Of a stretch of DNA of 10,026 nucleotides, positions 1 to 7,615 are shown in pieces. Numbering within the stretch: position 1 is the stretch's first letter; each line of letters begins with the position of its first letter. Origin of the DNA: Bdellovibrionales bacterium RBG_16_40_8. Its GTDB lineage: Bacteria; Bdellovibrionota; Bdellovibrionia; Bdellovibrionales; UBA1609. The position numbers and the translations under genes were made by a program. Under the pieces are notes generated by a model. It was not told the DNA's origin. It was given only the letters and a program-made list of their open reading frames with translations, and ran no database searches. The stretch spans positions 15,033-25,058 of the forward strand of contig MEPT01000100.1 of assembly GCA_001769925.1 (NCBI GenBank), in the 5' to 3' direction.

Positions 1-767
1 AAATTAACAGCGACCAGAGTAAAAAAAAAATTAACGTAACGCCAGTCGCACTTAGAGACATTATTCGCGTACAGCCAGATCTCAGTAAGTATAAATCAGG
101 GCTATATCAAAATAAACCACGCCTTTTTATGTTTTGCCGAACTTCGCGACAATACCCATGTCTAATGCTCATGCAAAATGCCGACAAAAGTATGCATATG
201 CAGTCAGATAACGTAACTCTTTGGTCACATCCGGCACTTGGGTACTCTAGACATCGTAAAAATTACAATCAGATTAACGGCCATACCCCAAGCGGCGTAT
301 TACGCATCGACGGGGTTATGCCAACTGCCAACAATACACTTGTCTTCGGTAAATATCGCAGGATGATATTAAATTTTGTAGCAGCTTCAGATGATGAACA
401 TGATTATAAGACACTTCTGCCAGAATCAAGTTTTGATGAGTCTTGGTGGGGTGAAGCGGTGGTAGCTCGTGATATCGGGCGAGGTCTTTTCCGTATTCAT
501 GGTACCGGCCTTTTGAGCTCAAGTTCTGCGCCATTTTTTCCGTTTGTGGCGACCTCAGGGTGTGTTGCAAAAATTGAAAATACTTATGATGGTGTAAAAT
601 ATAAAGATCAAAGGGTATTACTAAATGAGTTGATGAAGGCTGCTGGCCTAGAGCCTATTTATAAAAATGAAGAAAATATTCGTGCACTTTTTTACATAGT
701 AAATATTGATAACAAAACCAGCGCCGTTACAATTGCTGATTTAAAAAAACACAATATCATAGATTAA
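1..767 (+). CDS. YkuD-fold (L,D-transpeptidase-like) protein, 5' truncated by the window edge
   Basis: The frame has no stop from base 3 to the TAA at 765-767, so at least 254 residues are visible and the true start lies upstream. The first in-frame ATG at 129 is therefore probably internal. Two signatures suggest the YkuD fold: NGHTPSG, matching the family's T-P-x-G segment, and further on an IHGTG element followed by TSGC. These resemble the catalytic HG...S-x-G-C layout in which the Cys forms an acyl-enzyme with the peptidoglycan stem peptide. The residue after SGCV is Ala-Lys rather than the usual Arg, so activity is not certain. If active, it would act in the periplasm on peptidoglycan 3-3 cross-links or on protein attachment to the wall. 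Any signal peptide is outside the window. The gene converges on polA and overlaps it by 4 nt. Confidence 0.65.
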   Translation, partial: INSDQSKKKINVTPVALRDIIRVQPDLSKYKSGLYQNKPRLFMFCRTSRQYPCLMLMQNADKSMHMQSDNVTLWSHPALGYSRHRKNYNQINGHTPSGVLRIDGVMPTANNTLVFGKYRRMILNFVAASDDEHDYKTLLPESSFDESWWGEAVVARDIGRGLFRIHGTGLLSSSSAPFFPFVATSGCVAKIENTYDGVKYKDQRVLLNELMKAAGLEPIYKNEENIRALFYIVNIDNKTSAVTIADLKKHNIID

Positions 768-3295
768 GCATGCGCACTTTCCCAAGTATCACCCCAGGCA
801 ACGTTAACTTTAAGCGGCACTTTTAATTTTACTATAGACTCCATAATTTCTTTTATTACTTGTGCCTCTTCTTCAACCTCATTTGCCGAACATTCAAGAA
901 GCAATTCATCATGCACTTGCAGTAATATAGGCGATTTACAATTAGCATGAACCTGAATCATAGCCATTTTCATGATATCACTTGCTGTCCCCTGCATTGG
1001 GGCATTAATTGCTGCCCTTTCTCCAAATTTTCTTATTGCGGCATTTGACGATTTAAACTCATCGATGTAGCGACGACGGCCAAATAAAGTTTCGACATAT
1101 CCATTTTTTTTCGCAAGCTCTACAGCATCAAGCATATAATCTTTAACTTTACTAAATTTTTTAAAATAATTTTCTATAATATTTTTCGCTTCATCTTGCG
1201 GTATTTCAAGAGTTTCAGATAAGCCAAAAACACCTTGCCCATAGGCTATACCGAAATTTACAGCTTTTGCTATACGTCGCTGGTCAGCGGTTACCGCATC
1301 TAGCCCAACATTAAATATTTCAGCAGCGGTAGCGGCATGTACATCTTGATTTTCTAAAAAGGCTTCAATCAGACCAGGGTCGCTAGTAATTTCAGCCAAC
1401 ACACGTAGTTCAATTTGACTATAATCAACTGACAAAAACACCTTGTCTTTAGGAGAAATAAAAGCTCGCCTGACTGCACGCCCACGCTCAGTGCGCACTG
1501 GTATATTTTGTAAATTAGGATTAGTACTTGAAAGTCTGCCAGTTAACGTAACAGCCTGATGAAAATGCGTATGTAACCGGCCGTCGCGGATGTCTACAAG
1601 CTCTGGCAGGGCGTCTACATAGGTAGATTTTAGTTTTGTAAGCTCTCGATACTGAATAATAAAATCGCAGATCGAAAATTGAGATGAAAACTTTGATAGC
1701 ACATCACTATCTGTAGAATATCCTGTTTTAGTTTTCTTAATTAAAGGCACTTTTAAGTTCTCAAATAAAATCTTAGCCAATTGTTTGGGGCTTGAGATAT
1801 TAAAACTTTCACCAGCAAGCTCATGAATCTCTTTTTCAATTCTAGAAATATCTGTTTGCAAATCACGACTTTGATTTTTTAACTCTTCTTTATCAACCAA
1901 AACTCCATATCTTTCTATGTCGTATAGAACTGGTATAAGCGGCAATTCGAGCTCGGCAAAAACCTTTAACCCGTTATTAGCCTGAAGCTTCTGCCGCAAA
2001 ATACTTTCAAGTTTTCTCTCACAATGTAAAATTTCTTCTACTGTTGCCAGCTCTGGCACGTTACTTGTGGTGTATAGCGCGTATATTTTAGCAAAATCAT
2101 CACTTTCTCCAGCTTTAACCACATAGGCTGCTAGCATTGAATCCCAAATTGCCGTGCCACCAGTCGGTAGCCTAATAGCGTGCCAAATAGATTTTACATC
2201 AAACCCCTTCCATTTCAGCATTTTTTGCCCAAGCATTTCACCAATTTCTTCAAGACTACCATCTATTTGTATTGCCTTGTCTTCGTATCCCAAGCAAAAC
2301 CCGCGCTCATTTTTAACTACCCAAATTTCAGAATAGGGCTCAATATTTTCTTTTAATTGGCTAAGACTCCATTGTGTCGGCTTTAAGGCGGCAAGTGAAC
2401 TTTCATTAATTTGTGTAATTTGTGGTGCCTTATCTTTTTCTTCTTCTTCGCCAAACAGTTTGCGCATAAAAGTGCTAAACTCAAATTTATCTAATAGAGT
2501 TTTTAATTTTTCTTTATTAATCGCCTTTAGTTGCATATCTGCGAGGCTTAAATCAAGATCTACGTTCGTCGCTATTGTTACGAGACGACGAGCCATCATC
2601 GCATTTTCTTTAGATTCTATTAATTTATTACGCAAACTCTCGCTTTTAATCTCATTTATATGCTTATAAATATTATCTAATGTTTTATATTCAGAAAGAA
2701 GTTTTTGCGCACCCTTAGGGCCTACCCCGCGAACTCCAGGTATATTGTCACTTGTATCACCAACTATTGCGAGATAATCGACTATTTGCTCGGGCTCTAC
2801 ACCCCATTTGGCAACTACCCCTTCGCGATCGTAACTAACTTCTTTCATGGTATCATAGAGTGTGATTCGTGGACCCACCATCTGCGCAAAGTCTTTATCG
2901 CCGCTGACAATTAAAACATCAAGATTATGTTTTGCCCCCTGTATGGCGAGAGTGCCGATAACATCATCAGCTTCAAATTTTTCTTTATCTATGGCTAGAA
3001 TGCCAAGTTTATCAGTTAGCTCTCTAATATACGGCACTTGCGGCTGAAGATCTTCTGGCATCTCAGCACGATTAGCCTTGTATTCAGCATACATCTCATG
3101 ACGAAATGATGGTTCTTTGCGGTCAAAACAATAAACCATGTAATCTGGTTTTTTCTCTCTAAGAAGTTTAATACTCATAGCGAGAAAACCATAAAGTGCG
3201 TTAGTCGGTATCCCACTCGACGTTCGTAGGGGCGGTATAGCGTAAAACGCCCGATAAAACATCGAACTCACATCGACCAAATAGAGTTTCTTCAT
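764..3295 (-). CDS. polA: DNA polymerase I
   Basis: An 843-residue family A polymerase that fills gaps and removes RNA primers in repair and lagging-strand synthesis. The N-terminal 5' nuclease (about 1-285) keeps its acidic residues: D8, D58, E108/D110/D111, D133/D135 and the GDTSDNIPG block at 179-187, followed by a helix-3-turn-helix at 187-200. The middle region (about 300-460) aligns with the 3'-5' exonuclease but lacks the DxE motif, and the later metal ligands also seem replaced, so proofreading is probably absent, as in Taq and Bacillus PolA. The polymerase domain is intact: motif A with D624 (DYSQIELR), motif B at 673-686 (RRIAKAVNFGIAYG), motif C QVHDE at 793-797 with D796. Its ATG overlaps the stop of the upstream HTH gene as ATGA with no clear Shine-Dalgarno of its own, implying translational coupling. 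It is the last gene of the minus-strand block. Confidence 0.98.
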   Translation of the reverse strand: MKKLYLVDVSSMFYRAFYAIPPLRTSSGIPTNALYGFLAMSIKLLREKKPDYMVYCFDRKEPSFRHEMYAEYKANRAEMPEDLQPQVPYIRELTDKLGILAIDKEKFEADDVIGTLAIQGAKHNLDVLIVSGDKDFAQMVGPRITLYDTMKEVSYDREGVVAKWGVEPEQIVDYLAIVGDTSDNIPGVRGVGPKGAQKLLSEYKTLDNIYKHINEIKSESLRNKLIESKENAMMARRLVTIATNVDLDLSLADMQLKAINKEKLKTLLDKFEFSTFMRKLFGEEEEKDKAPQITQINESSLAALKPTQWSLSQLKENIEPYSEIWVVKNERGFCLGYEDKAIQIDGSLEEIGEMLGQKMLKWKGFDVKSIWHAIRLPTGGTAIWDSMLAAYVVKAGESDDFAKIYALYTTSNVPELATVEEILHCERKLESILRQKLQANNGLKVFAELELPLIPVLYDIERYGVLVDKEELKNQSRDLQTDISRIEKEIHELAGESFNISSPKQLAKILFENLKVPLIKKTKTGYSTDSDVLSKFSSQFSICDFIIQYRELTKLKSTYVDALPELVDIRDGRLHTHFHQAVTLTGRLSSTNPNLQNIPVRTERGRAVRRAFISPKDKVFLSVDYSQIELRVLAEITSDPGLIEAFLENQDVHAATAAEIFNVGLDAVTADQRRIAKAVNFGIAYGQGVFGLSETLEIPQDEAKNIIENYFKKFSKVKDYMLDAVELAKKNGYVETLFGRRRYIDEFKSSNAAIRKFGERAAINAPMQGTASDIMKMAMIQVHANCKSPILLQVHDELLLECSANEVEEEAQVIKEIMESIVKLKVPLKVNVAWGDTWESAHA

Positions 3296-3582
3296 GAGTT
3301 GCTATTTTTTGTATATATCTCAGTAAGGCAAATTTGCGAAAGCCCCATTCGGTTAAGAGCAATCTCTGCGGTAGGAGTTTTGTGTAGCATGTCACTGTAA
3401 TCTTCTAGATCAAACTCAAGCCTTTCTAACAGCAATTTATCTGTGGCAGACGGAAAGTTATCGCCAATCTCCCAAGCTATAACAATATCTACATGATATT
3501 TAAAGTGTCGTGAAAAATCTGCAGCCGACCAACCAAGGCGAAGCCTTAATTCTTTTACTTCTTCAGGTCGCCAAATTTTCAT
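3292..3582 (-). CDS. small XRE-like helix-turn-helix protein coupled to polA
   Basis: A 96-residue protein. Residues 6-56 resemble an XRE/Cro-type helix-turn-helix: a helix with VKELRLRLGWS, then AADFSRHFKYHVDIVIAWE as the recognition unit, then a further helix KLLLERLEF. The remaining 40 residues (TAEIALNRMGLSQICL and on) have no recognised domain. An AAGGG ribosome-binding site lies a few bases ahead of the ATG at 3582. The gene follows the cold-shock-like gene after 42 nt and its TGA overlaps the polA start codon, so the two are probably translated together. It is likely a DNA-binding regulator, but its target is unknown and nothing visible shows autoregulation. The fold call is fairly good; the role is inferred. 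Confidence 0.82.
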   Translation of the reverse strand: MKIWRPEEVKELRLRLGWSAADFSRHFKYHVDIVIAWEIGDNFPSATDKLLLERLEFDLEDYSDMLHKTPTAEIALNRMGLSQICLTEIYTKNSNS

Positions 3583-3591
3583 GTTGCCCTT

Positions 3592-3631
3592 TTCTTTTTT
3601 ACGCTTACAGCTTCTTTTTTAAGCTTACAGC
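3592..3631. repeat. 20-bp tandem duplication spanning the stop of the cold-shock-like gene
   Basis: Two adjacent 20-bp units, 3592-3611 and 3612-3631, are identical except at one position (ACGC versus AAGC). Each holds a run of six T followed by A(C/A)GCTTACAGC on the + strand. In the minus-strand transcript the unit begins GCTGTAAGC, so the duplication copies the last codons and TAA of the cold-shock-like gene, and the A-rich part leads into the ribosome-binding site of the HTH gene. It probably arose by slippage or local duplication. Confidence 0.9.
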
Positions 3632-3834
3632 ATGTTTGATATTTTCACATGCTGTGCCTCTAAACCAATACCAGTACTTATTACCTCAAAACACACAGAT
3701 GCGCCATTTACAATATCACATGGCGCGGCCCCTTCAACCGAAGTGTAATAAAAATACACCTCTCTACCAGAAAAATCCTCAATATAACCATAACCCCTTG
3801 ATTGAAAATAACACTTTATACGCCCAAATATCAT
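3625..3834 (-). CDS. divergent cold-shock-domain protein
   Basis: A 69-residue protein, the usual length of a CspA-type protein, and the whole chain fits one OB-fold cold-shock domain. The RNP1-like motif is RGYGYI (13-18, usually KGFGFI) and the RNP2-like motif is VYFYYT (26-31, usually VFVHFS). The aromatic surface is kept mostly as tyrosines, while the common tryptophan of the first strand is replaced (IKCYFQ). It should bind single-stranded RNA or DNA, but specificity may differ from standard Csp proteins. A GGGGG-containing ribosome-binding site (3844-3848) lies 9 nt before the ATG and close to the stop of ftsB, 15 nt upstream, so the two genes are probably co-transcribed. The stop codon lies in a 20-bp tandem duplication. 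Confidence 0.78.
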   Translation of the reverse strand: MIFGRIKCYFQSRGYGYIEDFSGREVYFYYTSVEGAAPCDIVNGASVCFEVISTGIGLEAQHVKISNML

Positions 3835-3849
3835 ATAAGGTATCCCCCT

Positions 3850-4167
3850 TTAATCGTCATCAGAAAATATAAAAACTAAATCTCCTTCACCGGCTAAATC
3901 AAATTTTTCTCGCGCCTCAACTTCAATAAAATTGGGATCACGAGCTTTTATTATTTTTTCTTCAATTTTTTGCGAATTGGTACGTAAATTATTTATACGC
4001 TCTGATAAGTTTCGAGAATTATGATGAAGATTCCATAAATGCAGAAAGCTGCCATTTAAAATCAATGTGCCAAAAACGACGATAAGGCACGTTACTAACA
4101 CTCGTAGGGGATGTTGAAGAAACTCACTAACAACTTTTGCTGTCCCAGCGAAGAACCGGTTTACCAT
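3850..4167 (-). CDS. ftsB: FtsB/DivIC-family septum formation protein
   Basis: A 105-residue single-span membrane protein. There is a basic N-terminus, a hydrophobic segment at about 21-38 (LRVLVTCLIVVFGTLIL), then a polar region at about 48-76 rich in N, E, K and L that can form a coiled coil, then the typical DivIC tail (DPNFIEVEAREKFDLAGEGDLVFIF, 77-101) and an acidic end. Proteins of this family form a periplasmic complex with FtsL and FtsQ that links the early divisome to septal wall synthesis. It lies 22 nt downstream of eno, a neighbour pairing seen in many proteobacteria, which supports the assignment. The ribosome-binding site is weak (AGAG, about 5 nt before the ATG). Confidence 0.88.
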   Translation of the reverse strand: MVNRFFAGTAKVVSEFLQHPLRVLVTCLIVVFGTLILNGSFLHLWNLHHNSRNLSERINNLRTNSQKIEEKIIKARDPNFIEVEAREKFDLAGEGDLVFIFSDDD

Positions 4168-4189
4168 CTAGCTCTATTATCGAGAATTT

Positions 4190-5464
4190 TTACGAAAAGG
4201 CAAAGGCCTGTAATCCCCAATACTCGACTTTAGCCCCGAGAGTTTCTTCAATTCTTAATAGTTGATTATACTTAGCAGTGCGCTCACTTCGGCAAAGACT
4301 GCCAGTTTTAATTTGCTCACACCCTAGACCAACGCTTAAATCAGCAATGGTTACATCTTCAGTTTCGCCACTTCGATGTGACATTACTGCATGAAACCCA
4401 GCAGAGTGCGCCATTTCAACAGCATTTTTAGTTTCTGAAAATGTGCCAATTTGATTCACTTTAACAAGTATAGAATTGGCTGCCTTTTCTTCTATGCCCC
4501 TAGCTAATCGTCTAGAATTGGTGACGAAAAGATCGTCACCAACCAGTTGCAACCTGCGGTCTGTTTTTTTAGCATAGGCCTTCCAAGAATCCCAATCGTC
4601 TTCAGCAAAACCATCTTCGATGCTAATTATTGGATATTTCTTGCGCCATGACTCGTATATAGAACCAAGCTCTTCGCCAGAAATTTTCTCGCCCTCCCAC
4701 TCGTACTTGCCATCTACATAAAATTCTGTCGCCGCAACATCGAGCGCAAAATAAACTTCTTCGCCAAGACGATAACCAGCTTTATCTATGGCTTGAGATA
4801 ACAAAGAAAGTGCCTCACCATTACTACCCAACTTAGGGGCAAAACCGCCCTCATCGCCAACAGCAGTTGATAATTTTTTTTCGCTTAAAACTTTTTTAAG
4901 ATGATGAAAAATTTCACTGCCAGCGCGAAGCGCCTCTGAAAAACGTCCACCGCAAACAGGCACAATCATAAACTCTTGTACATCAAGCCCGTTATCAGCA
5001 TGAGCCCCACCGTTGAGAACATTCATAAGCGGCACAGGAATTCGCACTGCTTTGTCGCCGCCTACATAACGAAAAAGTGGTAGCCCTTCGCTAAGGGCAG
5101 TGGCCTTTAGTGCGGCCAGCGAAACCCCTAGTAAAGCATTAGCGCCGAGTTTATTTTTATTTTGTGTACCATCAACTTTAATTAGGCACTCGTCTAGAGC
5201 CGACTGTTCGTACGCATCAAGACCAATTATCTTTGGCGCCAAAATAGAATTGACGTTGGTAACCGCATTTTTCACACCCTTGCCATGATAGCGTTTTTTA
5301 TCGCCGTCACGAAGCTCAACTGCTTCATGAGCACCTGTAGACGCTCCTGACGGAATGCCGGCCCGACCGATAAACTTATTGTCAACTGTAACTTCAACTT
5401 CAACTGTAGGGTAGCCACGGCTGTCTAGAATCTCGCGCGCGTGAACTTTTGTTATCTTCGCCAT
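4190..5464 (-). CDS. eno: enolase (phosphopyruvate hydratase)
   Basis: A 424-residue cytoplasmic glycolytic enzyme interconverting 2-phosphoglycerate and phosphoenolpyruvate. The family's landmarks are all present: mobile loop [10 protein letters not shown] (39-48), H155, Q163/E164, E205 in GDEGGFAP, metal ligands D242, E283 and D310, catalytic K335 (LVKVNQIGT), H363 with R364-S365 (SHRSGETED, the family signature) and K386 (QIKTGSL). The length is normal. The ATG is supported by a GGAG ribosome-binding site at 5472-5475, 7 nt upstream, which sits inside the preceding coiled-coil gene. That gene continues 65 nt into eno in another frame, so translation of the two may be linked. ftsB follows after 22 nt. 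A small oddity is Cys in the otherwise conserved GSLSRS segment (GSLCRS). Confidence 0.98.
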   Translation of the reverse strand: MAKITKVHAREILDSRGYPTVEVEVTVDNKFIGRAGIPSGASTGAHEAVELRDGDKKRYHGKGVKNAVTNVNSILAPKIIGLDAYEQSALDECLIKVDGTQNKNKLGANALLGVSLAALKATALSEGLPLFRYVGGDKAVRIPVPLMNVLNGGAHADNGLDVQEFMIVPVCGGRFSEALRAGSEIFHHLKKVLSEKKLSTAVGDEGGFAPKLGSNGEALSLLSQAIDKAGYRLGEEVYFALDVAATEFYVDGKYEWEGEKISGEELGSIYESWRKKYPIISIEDGFAEDDWDSWKAYAKKTDRRLQLVGDDLFVTNSRRLARGIEEKAANSILVKVNQIGTFSETKNAVEMAHSAGFHAVMSHRSGETEDVTIADLSVGLGCEQIKTGSLCRSERTAKYNQLLRIEETLGAKVEYWGLQAFAFS

Positions 5465-6416
5465 TTTTAATCTCCGCTATTTCATTTGGTTTATTTTCAA
5501 ATTTATTTAACAGTTCGCGCGTTACTTTCGGAAACGACTCTTGCACAAGCTCCCAATCAACTCTCTTCATGGCCTCGCGCACTTGTGAAGTTAGGCGATT
5601 TTTGCCAACCAAGATAGTAATTAGTTGCTGTGATCTAGTAAAATAATCTTGTAAACGCAACACTTGATGGTGAAAATCTTCGTACTGACGCCTAAATTGT
5701 TTCAGCTCTTCTAGCTGAGGTACTTGCGAACTAGCCGCCAGCGTATTTTCTTGCTTTATTCTTTCAAGCTCGCGGGTTTTTTCACGTAAGGCTTGTTCGG
5801 TTTTTTCAAGTGTTTCCACAAGTGTTTGCATAACTTCTGGAGCCATTTGTCGATGCTGTAAAGTCTGCTCGCCAAGTAGTGATTGGGTCTGACGCCAATT
5901 TATCGAAATAGAATTCTGTCGCCAGACAGCTTCTGCCATTTGTAGCCCCATGAAAAGCGGCACCGCCTCAATGGCAGCACTTAAATACGTGGCTACTCTA
6001 GGATATTCTTCAAAAGAAATTGGCACATCAAATGTCACTGAATTTTCGCCACGATTAATATTTGCAATCGGCGGGGCCGGAGAAATAAAATATGAAATAA
6101 ACCTTTGTGGCTGCAAAAAAATATCGTGAGGCTTTTCGATCATGCGCAAAACGCTGTCAAGAACACCCCATGACTTAAGGTCTTTGGCTGCATGACCCAT
6201 TTTTTCTAGCGGGCGTTCAATTCCTAATTTTTGAATACTTAGGCTTTCAATATGTTGCAAAAGATTTTCAACTTTGTGCGCATCAAGCCAACTTGTAGAA
6301 TCTTTTAAAAACTCTGCCGGCAGATCTAAAGATTCAAAAATTTCTCCGGCTTCAGCCCCTTGTGCCTGCAAAAAGCTAATGACAGAATGAGTTATTTTTC
6401 CGCTAAAATTCACCAA
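5400..6416 (-). CDS. uncharacterised coiled-coil protein overlapping eno
   Basis: A 338-residue protein that I do not recognise. No signal peptide or membrane span is visible, so it is probably cytoplasmic. Residues 1-180 look globular. The opening ([23 protein letters not shown]) weakly recalls the N-terminal helical domain of some AraC-type and sensor proteins, a loose impression only. Residues about 195-270 are rich in E, K, Q and L and suit a coiled coil. The last 21 residues (about 318-338) lie inside the start of eno and are low in hydrophobic content. The start is unusual: TTG at 6414-6416 is followed directly by GTG, either could initiate, there is no clear Shine-Dalgarno and no good upstream ATG. 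cpaF ends 80 nt upstream. Confidence 0.75.
   Translation of the reverse strand: MVNFSGKITHSVISFLQAQGAEAGEIFESLDLPAEFLKDSTSWLDAHKVENLLQHIESLSIQKLGIERPLEKMGHAAKDLKSWGVLDSVLRMIEKPHDIFLQPQRFISYFISPAPPIANINRGENSVTFDVPISFEEYPRVATYLSAAIEAVPLFMGLQMAEAVWRQNSISINWRQTQSLLGEQTLQHRQMAPEVMQTLVETLEKTEQALREKTRELERIKQENTLAASSQVPQLEELKQFRRQYEDFHHQVLRLQDYFTRSQQLITILVGKNRLTSQVREAMKRVDWELVQESFPKVTRELLNKFENKPNEIAEIKNGEDNKSSRARDSRQPWLPYS
5472..5475 (-). promoter_or_regulatory. ribosome-binding site of eno
   Basis: Minus-strand GGAG, 7 nt ahead of the enolase ATG. It fixes the eno start and shows that the site is embedded in the coding frame of the upstream gene. Confidence 0.8.
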
Positions 6417-6496
6417 AAAACTTTTAACGTGATGACACCCAGGCTTACAAACAAAAACATCCTGTCTAGAGCTACGCGTTAGTCTATGCGTATATT

Positions 6497-7612
6497 TTAA
6501 GCAGCGTCGGTCTTTTGAAACTTTGTCCGCGGGAACGGAATTTGATTATCTTCTATCTCAGTCATAAAACCTGGGAGCTCACCAGTTGGCTCAGCTAGCC
6601 CAGAAAGTTTACCATCTGGTTTACGCAGCATACGGCCCATAGCATAAATCTGACGCACATCGTAGGAGCCATCGTTAGTAAATCCACGCACTTCTGAAAT
6701 TTCGGCAAGTCTTCTCGAGCCATCAGAGTACCTAGAAACCTGAACTACTAGATCGATAGCAGAAGCAATTTGCTGGCGAAGGGCTCTCTCACTTACTTTA
6801 GCTTCTGAGCCTTGTGCTAAAGCCTCTAGGCGAGTCAGCGCATCAAACGACGTATTGGCATGAACCGTACCCAAGCAGCCTTTGTGACCAGTATTCATAG
6901 CCTGAATAAGTTCCATCGCCTCAGATCCGCGCACTTCGCCGACAATAATTCGATCTGGGCGTAAACGCAGACTACTTTTTAATAAATCTTGAATGCTTAC
7001 CTCTTTTAGCCCGTTCTCACTTTTCATGCGTGTTTCAAAAAAAACTACATGCGAATAATCAACTTTTAATTCGCTAGAATCTTCAATAACAATAATACGC
7101 TGGCCTTCTGGGATTCGGTCGCACAGCACCCCTAAAAGTGTGGTTTTGCCAGAACCCGTGCCACCACTTACTAAGATATTTTTACCAAGCTTCATGGATA
7201 TATCGAGAAATTGCGCACAGTCGACACTTAGTGCTCCTATTTTTACATAATCTTTGAAAGTCATTTGTGTTGATGAAAATTTACGAATTGCAACAGTTGT
7301 ACCCTTACGTGCGCAAGGCGGCAGCACTGCATGAATACGATAGCCAGTGCTTGGTAGACGAGCATCTAATCTTGGTTCAGCATCATTGATTACACGCCCC
7401 ACACTTTGCGCAATATTATTAACTGCAGCTCGCAATGAATCTTCATCTTTAAATTTTGCATCAGTTTTTTTTACGTGCCCTGCAATCTCAACCCAAATTT
7501 CATCAAAACTATTAATCATGACCTCAGTAACTTTAGGATCATCAAGAAGATTCTGTATAGGGCTTAAGAAGCTACGAATGGCATCACTAAAAACATTGCC
7601 AGATTGACTCAT
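6497..7612 (-). CDS. cpaF: CpaF/TadA-family type II/IV secretion ATPase
   Basis: A 371-residue hexameric secretion ATPase of the kind that powers Flp/Tad pilus assembly at the inner membrane. The N-terminal domain (about 10-120) holds the family's DPKVTEVMIN and PRLDARLP...GYRIHAVLPP segments. The ATPase core has Walker A GGTGSGKTT (150-158, K156), the Asp box IVIEDSSEL (174-182), Walker B-like RIIVGEVRG (221-229) and the His box GTVHANT (248-254). It lacks the long N-terminal extension of some CpaF proteins. The start is fixed by a GGAG site that overlaps the stop region of the cupredoxin-like gene, 3 nt upstream. No other tad/cpa gene (platform, secretin, pilin, prepilin peptidase) is in the window, so its partners must be encoded elsewhere. 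Confidence 0.94.
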   Translation of the reverse strand: MSQSGNVFSDAIRSFLSPIQNLLDDPKVTEVMINSFDEIWVEIAGHVKKTDAKFKDEDSLRAAVNNIAQSVGRVINDAEPRLDARLPSTGYRIHAVLPPCARKGTTVAIRKFSSTQMTFKDYVKIGALSVDCAQFLDISMKLGKNILVSGGTGSGKTTLLGVLCDRIPEGQRIIVIEDSSELKVDYSHVVFFETRMKSENGLKEVSIQDLLKSSLRLRPDRIIVGEVRGSEAMELIQAMNTGHKGCLGTVHANTSFDALTRLEALAQGSEAKVSERALRQQIASAIDLVVQVSRYSDGSRRLAEISEVRGFTNDGSYDVRQIYAMGRMLRKPDGKLSGLAEPTGELPGFMTEIEDNQIPFPRTKFQKTDAA

Positions 7613-7615
7613 TGC

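Noticed and set aside
316..570. 84-residue open frame on the minus strand
   Set aside because: It lies within the YkuD-like gene on the opposite strand, has no ribosome-binding site of note and no domain.
2154..3047. Several 60-69-residue open frames on the plus strand
   Set aside because: They lie antisense inside polA, whose frame is fully explained by conserved motifs.
3510..3872. 120-residue open frame on the plus strand
   Set aside because: It is antisense across the HTH and cold-shock-like genes and has no coherent composition or domain.
6473..6492. TACGC...GCGTA inverted repeat after cpaF as a terminator
   Set aside because: The stem is only 5 bp with a 10-nt loop and no T-run follows directly on the minus strand.
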